From a bacterium (GTDB lineage: Bacteria > Verrucomicrobiota > Verrucomicrobiae > JAJYAR01): a DNA stretch of 5,952 bases. Positions 1-4,706 of the stretch are shown in pieces. Positions within the stretch are counted from its first letter, which is position 1, and the number at the start of each line of letters is the position of its first letter. Where the stretch lies: assembly GCA_021779435.1 (NCBI GenBank), contig JAJYAR010000193.1:1-5952 (forward strand), written 5' to 3'. The notes under the pieces are model-generated. The model searched no databases, was not told the origin of the DNA, and saw only the letters and a program-made list of their open reading frames with translations. The position numbers and the translations under genes were made by a program.

Positions 1-166
1 CGTGACCTAGGCTTTCGGCGAACCAATTGGAACGACAGGGAGCGGCGGACGCGGTAGCGCGCCGGCGAGGTAGAGTTCATGGGCTCTGGCTGCGACTTGG
101 TTCGGTGGTCGATTATTGCCGTGAGATCAGGCGAAACGCAGGAATCCGACAGGAAAGACAAGCGAA

Positions 167-195
167 TCGACAATTGAAATAAGTTGTGCCATACT
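167..195 (+). promoter_or_regulatory. Putative sigma70-type promoter of the CBM9-like/quinoprotein operon
   Basis: A -35 box TCGACA (167-172, 5 of 6 matches to TTGACA) is followed after 17 nt by a -10 box CATACT (190-195, 4 of 6 matches to TATAAT). A TG dinucleotide at 187-188 sits one base before the -10 box, the extended -10 arrangement. Transcription would begin near 202. This also argues against a start at the TTG at 184, which lies inside the promoter. The call rests on motif matching only. Confidence 0.5.
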
Positions 196-236
196 AGCGC
201 GCATACTTTGCGGCCGTTGGCGGGAAGGGCGCGGCC

Positions 237-241
237 GGTGA
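237..241 (+). promoter_or_regulatory. Shine-Dalgarno candidate that decides the first gene's start
   Basis: GGTGA at 237-241 matches the anti-SD core and lies 8 nt before the ATG at 250. A competing GGAAGGG at 223-229 lies 8 nt before a GTG at 238. Both starts give the same reading frame and an intact signal peptide, differing by four residues (MNKP), so the choice is not settled by the sequence. Confidence 0.4.
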
Positions 242-249
242 ATAAGCCT

Positions 250-984
250 ATGACGCTTAAGACGGCTGTTTTGCTTGTGTCCGGACTTGCCTCAGGATTG
301 GCCTCCGCGCAGAATGCGTGCGTGGCGTCGCCGCCGTTGGCGACGATTTCGGTGCCGCACGAGGCGGGGTCGCCGGAGTTGACGGTGGACCCGGGGGCGG
401 CGATGTGGAAGGCTGCGGCGCGGGCGGAGATTGTGAAGGACTGCTCGCGGGAACTGGATTATCCGGGGATCCGAAGCGAGGTGCGGGCGTTCTGGACGGA
501 CGACGACTTATACCTGCTGTTTCAGTGCCCGTACACGGTGCTGAACCTGTGGCTGCCTCCGATGGGCGGCGGGCCGCGGGTGAAGCTGTGGGACCGGGAC
601 GTGGTGGAGATGTTTCTCGGCTCGGACTGGACGAACATCCGGCATTACCGGGAGTTCGAGATTGCGCCGACGGGCGACTGGATCGATCTGGCGATCGATC
701 TGGATCATGAGAGCTACGACCACAGTTGGCGGTCCGGGTGGAAGACGGCGGCGCGGATCGATAAAGAGCACAAGGTGTGGTACGCGGCGGCGAAGATTCC
801 GCTGAGCGCGGTGACGACGGAGGCGGTAAAGGCGGGATCGCGGTGGCGGGTGAACCTGTACCGGATCGAAGGGGTGGGCGGCGACCCGCAGCGGCATTTC
901 CTGTGCTGGCAGCCGACCTGCGTGCAGAACCGGGATCCGAATCATGTGCCGGAACATTTCGGGACGATGGTGTTTTTGCCATGA
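250..984 (+). CDS. Exported carbohydrate-binding family 9-like (DOMON-type) protein
   Basis: The product is 244 aa. Residues 1-20 form a signal peptide: a short basic start, a hydrophobic stretch and a likely cut after ...ASGLASA, so the protein is probably periplasmic or outer-membrane associated. The rest resembles a family-9-like carbohydrate-binding beta-sandwich. Family-type motifs are WTDDDLYLLF (82-91), WDRDVVEMFLGSD (114-126), YREFEIAPTGDWID (133-146), the strand AAKIPLSAV (180-188), RVNLYRIEG (200-208) and the C-terminal HVPEHFGTMVF (232-242). No glycosidase domain is fused to it. In this family the domain is associated with sugar binding, but the ligand cannot be read from sequence, and related DOMON folds can bind heme instead. 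ATG 250 was chosen for its GGTGA Shine-Dalgarno sequence; GTG 238 is the main alternative. TTG 184 is unlikely because it lies within the promoter and would bury the signal peptide. The stop lies just upstream of the quinoprotein gene, so the two are probably co-transcribed and act in one periplasmic pathway. Confidence 0.85.
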   Translation: MTLKTAVLLVSGLASGLASAQNACVASPPLATISVPHEAGSPELTVDPGAAMWKAAARAEIVKDCSRELDYPGIRSEVRAFWTDDDLYLLFQCPYTVLNLWLPPMGGGPRVKLWDRDVVEMFLGSDWTNIRHYREFEIAPTGDWIDLAIDLDHESYDHSWRSGWKTAARIDKEHKVWYAAAKIPLSAVTTEAVKAGSRWRVNLYRIEGVGGDPQRHFLCWQPTCVQNRDPNHVPEHFGTMVFLP

Positions 985-988
985 GGGG
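983..988 (+). promoter_or_regulatory. Shine-Dalgarno sequence supporting the quinoprotein start at 996
   Basis: GAGGGG at 983-988 lies 7 nt before ATG 996, an ideal placement. It overlaps the stop codon of the preceding gene. The alternative ATG at 981 overlaps that stop as ATGA but has no purine-rich sequence at the right distance. Ribosomes finishing the first gene would release on this site, so translational coupling is plausible. Confidence 0.5.
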
Positions 989-995
989 CGTGACG

Positions 996-3302
996 ATGCG
1001 GTGGCCGGCGGTTGTGATTTGCGCGGGGTTGAGCGCGGGGTGGGCGCAGACTGCCGATCCGGTGAGTGCGGGGCGGAAGCGGTTCGAGGTGCGGTGCGCG
1101 GGATGCCATGGGGCGGACGGGCGCGGCGGGGAGCGGGCGCCGGGGATCGGGGACATCGACCGGGACAGGCTGCAGACGGACGAGTCGGTGCGGGCGATCA
1201 TTCGCGACGGGATTCCGGAGGCGGGGATGCCGGGGTTCCGGATGGTGGGCGATGAAGAGATGGCGCGGTTAGTGGCGTTCGTGCGGTCGCGGGTGGAGCC
1301 GGCGTCGGAGGCGAAGATTGGTGGCGATGCGAAAGCGGGCGAGCGGTTTTTCTTCGGCGAGGGCGGGTGCGCGAAGTGCCACATGATCCGGGGGCGCGGG
1401 GGCCTGGTGGGTCCGGATTTAACTTATGCCGGGACGCGGCTGACGCTCGCCGAGATCGAGACGGCGCTGAAGAATCCGCGAGAGCTGAACCAGGAGGGAT
1501 ATCAGGCGGCGACGGTGGAGATGAAAGATGGGAGTAAGTTACGCGGGCTGATCAAGAACGAGAGTAACTTCGACTTACAGCTTCAGGGATTCGACGGGAG
1601 GCTGCATCTGCTGACGGCGGACGAGTATGTGCCGGTGCGGCCGGATGCGGCGCCGTTGATGCCGGCGCTAAGAGCAACGGCCGGGGATGAGGAGAACCTG
1701 GTCGCGTTTGTGGCGCATCTTCCGGCGACGGCGGAAGGGATCGTTCCGAGCGAGAACGCGCCGCTGCCGGGCGCGGTGCCGTGGGAGAGGGTGAGCGAGC
1801 CGAAGCGCGGCGAGTGGCCGACTTATCACGGCGCGACGGGCGGGAACCGGTACACGGCGCTTACGGGGATTACGAAAGAGAACGTGTCGCGGCTGGCGCC
1901 GAAGTGGACGTTTCCGATTCCGGCGGGGCGAAGTCTGGAGATGACGCCGGTGGTGGTGGGCGGAGTGATGTATGCGACGGCGGTAAATTCCGTTTACGCG
2001 CTGGATGCGCGGAGCGGGCGGCTGATCTGGGCGTTTTCGCGGCCGCGGAGCAAGGGGCTGGTGGGCGATGCGTCGTCGGGGATCAACCGGGGCGTGGCGG
2101 TGCTGGGCGACCGCGTGTTTCTGGTGACGGACAACGCGCACCTGCTGGCGCTGCACCGGGTGACCGGGGCGCTGCTGTGGGATGTGGAGATGGCGGATTC
2201 GCACCATCATTACGGGTCGACGTCGGCGCCGCTGGTGGTGGGAAACCTGGTGGTCGCGGGCGTGTCGGGTGGGGACGAAGGGATTCGGGGATTCCTGGCG
2301 GCGTACAAGGTGGAGACGGGCGAGCGGGCGTGGCGGTTCTGGACGATTCCGGCGCCGGGTGAGCCGCTGGCGAAGACGTGGGACGGGAGGGCGATCGAGC
2401 ACGGGTGCGCGTCGACGTGGCTGACGGGGACGTACGATCCCGAGACGAACCTGCTGTTCTGGCCGACGGGGAATCCGTGTCCGGACTTCAATGGGGCGGA
2501 GCGGAAGGGCGATAACTTGTATTCGGATTCCGTGGTGGCGCTCGATCCGGAGACGGGGACGCTGAAGTGGTATTACCAGTTCACGCCACACGATCTGCAC
2601 GACTGGGATTCGACGGAGACTCCGATGGTGGTGGATGCGGAGTATCACGGGGAGAAGAGGAAACTGCTGCTGCAGGGGAACCGGAACGGGTTTTTCTACG
2701 TGCTGGACCGGACGAATGGAAAGTTTCTGGCCGCGACGCCGTTCGTGAAGAACCTGACGTGGGCGAAGGGGATTGGCGCGGACGGGCGGCCGATATTGGC
2801 GGAGGGCTGGCAGCCGACGGCGGAGGGGACGCGGATTTGTCCGTCGATGGACGGGGCGTCGAACTGGATGTCCACCTCGTTCAATCCGGACACGGGGCTG
2901 TTCTATCTGATGGCTCTGGAGAAGTGCAACATCTTCAGCAAGAACAACGAGTGGTGGAAGCAGGGGGAGTCGTTTTACGGGGGCTCGGCGCGGGAGGACC
3001 GGACGGTGAGGCCGCGGAAGTATCTGCGGGCGATCGATCCGCAGACGGGGCGGATTGTGTGGGAGTACGAGCAGAAGGGGCCGGGCGGGTCGTGGGCGGG
3101 GTTGCTGACGACGGCGACGGGACTGGTGATCTTCGGCGACGACGACGGGGCAATGACGGCGGTGGACGCGGCGACGGGGAAGCCGCTGTGGCATTTCAAT
3201 TTGAGCCAGCATTTGCATGCTTCGCCGATGACGTATGAGATTGATGGGCGGCAGTACATCGGGATGGCGGCGGGATCGAACGTGGTGGTGTTCGGGTTGT
3301 AA
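996..3302 (+). CDS. PQQ-dependent dehydrogenase with two N-terminal cytochrome c domains
   Basis: The product is 768 aa from ATG 996 (773 aa from ATG 981) and has a signal peptide at about 1-18. Domain 1 (about 20-100) is a class I cytochrome c with heme motif CAGCH (34-38) and likely Met ligand M78 in GMPGF. Domain 2 (about 112-243) has CAKCH (125-129), then GPDLT, a GYQAATVEMKDGS beta insert and LMPA (M222). It resembles the heme-binding domain common in Planctomycetes, Verrucomicrobia and Acidobacteria (TIGR02603 type). From about 272 a PQQ alcohol/glucose dehydrogenase propeller begins (WPTYHGATGGNRYTAL). Tryptophan-docking repeats of the A-x-D-x-x-T-G-x-x-x-W type end at W345, W395, W446, W525, W689 and W732. 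Candidate calcium/PQQ residues are E428, N493 and an Asp in HDLHDWDST (D536 or D538). The expected reaction is periplasmic oxidation of an alcohol, polyol or sugar with electrons passed from PQQ to the hemes; the substrate is unknown. No pqq synthesis gene is in the window. The vicinal cysteines of type I/II alcohol dehydrogenases appear absent. Confidence 0.94.
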   Translation: MRWPAVVICAGLSAGWAQTADPVSAGRKRFEVRCAGCHGADGRGGERAPGIGDIDRDRLQTDESVRAIIRDGIPEAGMPGFRMVGDEEMARLVAFVRSRVEPASEAKIGGDAKAGERFFFGEGGCAKCHMIRGRGGLVGPDLTYAGTRLTLAEIETALKNPRELNQEGYQAATVEMKDGSKLRGLIKNESNFDLQLQGFDGRLHLLTADEYVPVRPDAAPLMPALRATAGDEENLVAFVAHLPATAEGIVPSENAPLPGAVPWERVSEPKRGEWPTYHGATGGNRYTALTGITKENVSRLAPKWTFPIPAGRSLEMTPVVVGGVMYATAVNSVYALDARSGRLIWAFSRPRSKGLVGDASSGINRGVAVLGDRVFLVTDNAHLLALHRVTGALLWDVEMADSHHHYGSTSAPLVVGNLVVAGVSGGDEGIRGFLAAYKVETGERAWRFWTIPAPGEPLAKTWDGRAIEHGCASTWLTGTYDPETNLLFWPTGNPCPDFNGAERKGDNLYSDSVVALDPETGTLKWYYQFTPHDLHDWDSTETPMVVDAEYHGEKRKLLLQGNRNGFFYVLDRTNGKFLAATPFVKNLTWAKGIGADGRPILAEGWQPTAEGTRICPSMDGASNWMSTSFNPDTGLFYLMALEKCNIFSKNNEWWKQGESFYGGSAREDRTVRPRKYLRAIDPQTGRIVWEYEQKGPGGSWAGLLTTATGLVIFGDDDGAMTAVDAATGKPLWHFNLSQHLHASPMTYEIDGRQYIGMAAGSNVVVFGL

Positions 3303-3352
3303 GAAGCGATTCGATTGTACCTGTCGCCTACCGAAGTCAAGATGGCCGCGTG

Positions 3353-3374
3353 CGCTCTCCGCAACCGGCGAGCG
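3353..3374 (+). terminator. Hairpin after the quinoprotein gene, possible terminator
   Basis: CGCTC (3353-3357) pairs with GAGCG (3370-3374). After one T/C mismatch, CCG (3359-3361) pairs with CGG (3366-3368) around a CAAC loop. It lies about 50 nt past the TAA and is followed by a weakly T-rich GTGTGTTATCATT rather than a true T-run. Termination is therefore uncertain. The stem also occupies the -35 region of the toxin-antitoxin promoter. Confidence 0.3.
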
Positions 3375-3376
3375 TG

Positions 3377-3385
3377 TGTTATCAT
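3377..3385 (+). promoter_or_regulatory. Extended -10 promoter of the toxin-antitoxin operon
   Basis: TGTTATCAT reads as TG-n-TATCAT, an extended -10 element with the hexamer at 3380-3385. No good -35 hexamer lies 16-18 nt upstream, which fits promoters that rely on the extended -10. Transcription would start near 3392, inside the palindromic operator, leaving a leader of only about 17 nt before the antitoxin ATG. Confidence 0.45.
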
Positions 3386-3397
3386 TGTGTACACAAT
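3384..3397. promoter_or_regulatory. Perfect 14-bp palindromic operator of the toxin-antitoxin operon
   Basis: ATTGTGTACACAAT is a perfect inverted repeat without a spacer. Its centre contains GTGTACAC and TGTACA, the cores recognised by the Phd (phage P1 phd/doc) and YefM antitoxins. It overlaps the last two bases of the -10 hexamer and the expected transcription start, so a bound antitoxin would exclude RNA polymerase. The palindrome is seen directly; binding by the gene product just downstream is inferred from family practice. Confidence 0.7.
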
Positions 3398-3408
3398 CGG
3401 TTGCTGCT

Positions 3409-3678
3409 ATGCAGACCACAAAAGTTGGAATTCGGGAGTTTCGGGAGCACCTGGCGAACTACTTGGAATCGAAATCGCCCGTTGCGATCACTCGGCACGG
3501 ATCGACAATTGGCATTTACGTTCCCACCAAACCCAAGCCACGGCAGGCGGATCTGGAAGCCTTGCGCGTGGCCGGTGAAAGGATGCAGGAGTTGATTCGG
3601 GGGGCGGGCACGACGGAAGACGAGATCGTGGCCGAATTCAAGAAGGCGAGGCGGGAGCGGCGGACACGGAAGCGCTAA
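3409..3678 (+). CDS. Type II antitoxin, Phd/YefM family
   Basis: The product is 89 aa. Residues 4-40 (VGIREFREHLANYLES, then PVAITRHGSTIGIYVP) match the Phd/YefM N-terminal DNA-binding and dimerisation domain, in which a helix carrying REF/REL and HL is followed by beta-strands with an ITRHG-like turn. The C-terminal part (about 45-89) is charged, probably helical and ends in a very basic RRERRTRKR. In this family the C-terminal part is flexible and wraps the toxin active site. Expected roles are neutralising the PIN toxin encoded 2 nt downstream and, with it, repressing the operon through the palindrome at 3384-3397. ATG 3409 is the first ATG after the promoter, and the domain begins almost at once. 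The longer open frame upstream runs through promoter and intergenic DNA and is not expected to be translated. No clear Shine-Dalgarno sequence precedes the ATG. Codon use is more mixed than in the flanking operons. Confidence 0.88.
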   Translation: MQTTKVGIREFREHLANYLESKSPVAITRHGSTIGIYVPTKPKPRQADLEALRVAGERMQELIRGAGTTEDEIVAEFKKARRERRTRKR

Positions 3679-3680
3679 CG

Positions 3681-4109
3681 ATGCTGGTACTCGATGCGAA
3701 TATTCTGATTCGCGCGGTGCTGGAAGCACGAGTGCTGGATCTGCTGCGGGAGTACGCCGTGCGGGTTGAGTTCATGGCCCCGGATGTTGCGTTTCACGAT
3801 GCGCGAGAGCACCTGCCCGGCATCCTGGAAGGGCGGAAAATTCGGGTGGCGCCGGCGATGGATACGCTCGAACTCGTGGCTCGATTGGTGCAAACGATTG
3901 AAGCCGAGACGTACGCATCCTTGGAGACCATTGCCCGAGAGCGCATCAAGCAGCGCGACGAAGACGACTGGCCGGTTCTCGCCGCGGCTCTCGCGCTCGG
4001 CTGCGCGATCTGGACTGAAGATACAGACCTTTTCGGCTGCGGCGTGGCGACGTGGACCGCGGATCGAGTGGAGTATTACTTGTCGAAGGCTGCACAGGAA
4101 GAGTTGTAA
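3681..4109 (+). CDS. PIN-domain ribonuclease toxin (VapC-like)
   Basis: The product is 142 aa, the usual size for a single PIN domain. The N-terminus MLVLDANILI gives the first acidic metal ligand, D5. The segment MAPDVAFHDAREHLPGIL (32-49) corresponds to the helix that normally carries a conserved Glu; here D40 or E43 could serve. The cluster DEDDW (93-97) followed by PVLAAALALGCAIWTEDTDLFG (98-119) gives the remaining acidic positions, D95/D96, D114 and D116. This D..LA.AL..G..IWT.D.D pattern is typical of the family. PIN toxins are Mg/Mn-dependent endoribonucleases that cut tRNA, rRNA or mRNA; the target here is unknown. The start lies 2 nt after the antitoxin stop, with GGAAGC at 3668-3673 as a plausible Shine-Dalgarno sequence inside the antitoxin gene. 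Coupled translation and co-expression are therefore likely. The protein looks full length, with no frameshift. Pairing with a Phd-type rather than an AbrB-type antitoxin is common for such modules. Confidence 0.9.
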   Translation: MLVLDANILIRAVLEARVLDLLREYAVRVEFMAPDVAFHDAREHLPGILEGRKIRVAPAMDTLELVARLVQTIEAETYASLETIARERIKQRDEDDWPVLAAALALGCAIWTEDTDLFGCGVATWTADRVEYYLSKAAQEEL

Positions 4110-4147
4110 CGGATCCGGAATTCTATGGGATGGCGCCCGGGCCGGAT

Positions 4148-4169
4148 TCTGCGCGAGCGAGAGCGCAGA
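4148..4169 (+). terminator. Hairpin downstream of the PIN toxin gene, possible terminator
   Basis: TCTGCGC (4148-4154) and GCGCAGA (4163-4169) form a perfect 7-bp stem with an 8-nt loop, about 40 nt after the toxin stop codon. No T-run follows (GGTAACAAG), so intrinsic termination is doubtful. It may only protect the 3' end of the message or mean nothing. Confidence 0.25.
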
Positions 4170-4447
4170 GGTAACAAGAGATTCCACTCGTTCCCAGGGG
4201 GATCGTGAGCGAATGAGGCGGAGAACCGCTCAACCGCGGCGTCGAATCCGCCGGTGCTCATTCTCGAGATGCCCGAGGCTGCGCGCAAGGGACAGACGCT
4301 CCGCATCCAGTGCACCGCACCGCTGGCGGGATTCAAGCTAAAGCGAAAGCAAACGACAATCCGGAGGGGTGGTTTGCGCGGTGAGGAGCGGCGCTAACGG
4401 ATAATTTGACCGAATGTTGACGTTTCGATCGCGAGGGTGAGCGAAAG

Positions 4448-4462
4448 CAGCTAGATTAGCTG
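4448..4462. repeat. Inverted repeat upstream of the receptor promoter
   Basis: CAGCTA (4448-4453) and TAGCTG (4457-4462) are perfect 6-bp arms around GAT. The repeat lies about 37 bp upstream of the -35 candidate of the TonB-dependent receptor gene, a usual place for an activator site. It could equally be a small hairpin in a transcript from the toxin-antitoxin operon. Confidence 0.3.
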
Positions 4463-4498
4463 ATTTCTGATCATCACTAGTGGTTGTGTAGTATTTTC

Positions 4499-4527
4499 TT
4501 GACTTCCGTTTTCTTCCGTGTCAGTAT
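4499..4527 (+). promoter_or_regulatory. Putative promoter of the TonB-dependent receptor gene
   Basis: TTGACT (4499-4504, 5 of 6 matches) is followed after 17 nt by CAGTAT (4522-4527), which keeps the important A2, A5 and T6 of the -10 consensus. The surroundings are the most AT-rich part of the window. CTTCCGT occurs twice at exact 10-bp spacing (4503-4509 and 4513-4519) within the spacer. Transcription would begin near 4535, giving a leader of about 170 nt. Confidence 0.4.
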
Positions 4528-4581
4528 TCCCAAAACCGTTTTTTTGTTGGGATCAAACTTCCTTGTGGTGAAGGTAGACTA

Positions 4582-4601
4582 CTGGCGCCTTGTGGCGCTG
4601 G
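4582..4601 (+). other. Hairpin in the receptor gene leader
   Basis: CTGGCGCC (4582-4589) pairs with GGCGCTGG (4594-4601) around a TTGT loop: six Watson-Crick pairs and two G-U pairs. It lies about 105 nt before the ATG, too far to block the ribosome site directly. No known riboswitch consensus is recognised around it. Confidence 0.3.
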
Positions 4602-4706
4602 CGTGTCGCGGCAAATCTGACGGGCCCTGTGAAGCGTGGTACTGAGGGGCGGATCGGTCGCGCGGTTTGAATCGACACACGCGGGGTGAAGACGGAGAGG
4701 GAAACC

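Larger units (their letters stand above)
4110..4706. other. Intergenic region of about 600 bp with hairpins, promoter and long leader
   Basis: I see no intact gene here. The proximal part (4111-4400) is GC-rich. It contains a hairpin at 4148-4169 and an open stretch on the + strand (4209-4397, 62 codons between stops) without a convincing start, which could be a decayed coding fragment. Two TTGAC motifs lie 11 bp apart at 4406 and 4417, with no matching -10 boxes. The region 4440-4560 is clearly AT-richer than the rest of the window and holds an inverted repeat (4448-4462), a promoter candidate (4499-4527) and a T7 run (4539-4545). The last 150 nt form a leader with at least one stable hairpin (4582-4601) and end in a strong Shine-Dalgarno sequence. 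Open frames on the - strand here are short and unconvincing. Confidence 0.7.

Noticed and set aside
1..80. Possible gene ends at the left edge: a + strand frame stopping at 57 and a - strand frame starting at an ATG at 80
   Set aside because: Each offers fewer than 30 codons with no motif or ribosome site, which is too little to support a gene.
777..995. N-terminal extension of the quinoprotein frame up to 777
   Set aside because: It overlaps the C-terminal coding part of the CBM9-like gene, shows no domain and would bury the signal peptide.
257..1384. Open frame of 375 codons on the - strand, opposite the CBM9-like gene and the first heme domain
   Set aside because: It is Ser/Pro/Arg-rich with no recognisable motif, and both strands cannot sensibly code here given clear domain matches on the + strand.
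3235..3408. N-terminal extension of the antitoxin frame up to 3235
   Set aside because: It crosses the end of the quinoprotein gene, the hairpin, the promoter and the operator. The Phd/YefM domain begins right after ATG 3409.
1668..3419. Long open frame of 583 codons on the - strand, opposite the quinoprotein gene
   Set aside because: Its translation is a low-complexity run of Arg, His, Pro and Gln without domains. It is the antisense shadow of a G-rich, G-ending coding strand in which stop codons are rare.
4111..4123. GGATCCGGAATTC looks like a BamHI-EcoRI cloning linker
   Set aside because: There is no vector-like sequence on either side and the region continues naturally from the toxin gene, so a chance occurrence is more likely than an assembly or cloning artefact.
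4076..4336. 86-codon open frame on the - strand
   Set aside because: It overlaps the end of the toxin gene, has no recognisable motif and no convincing ribosome site was noted.
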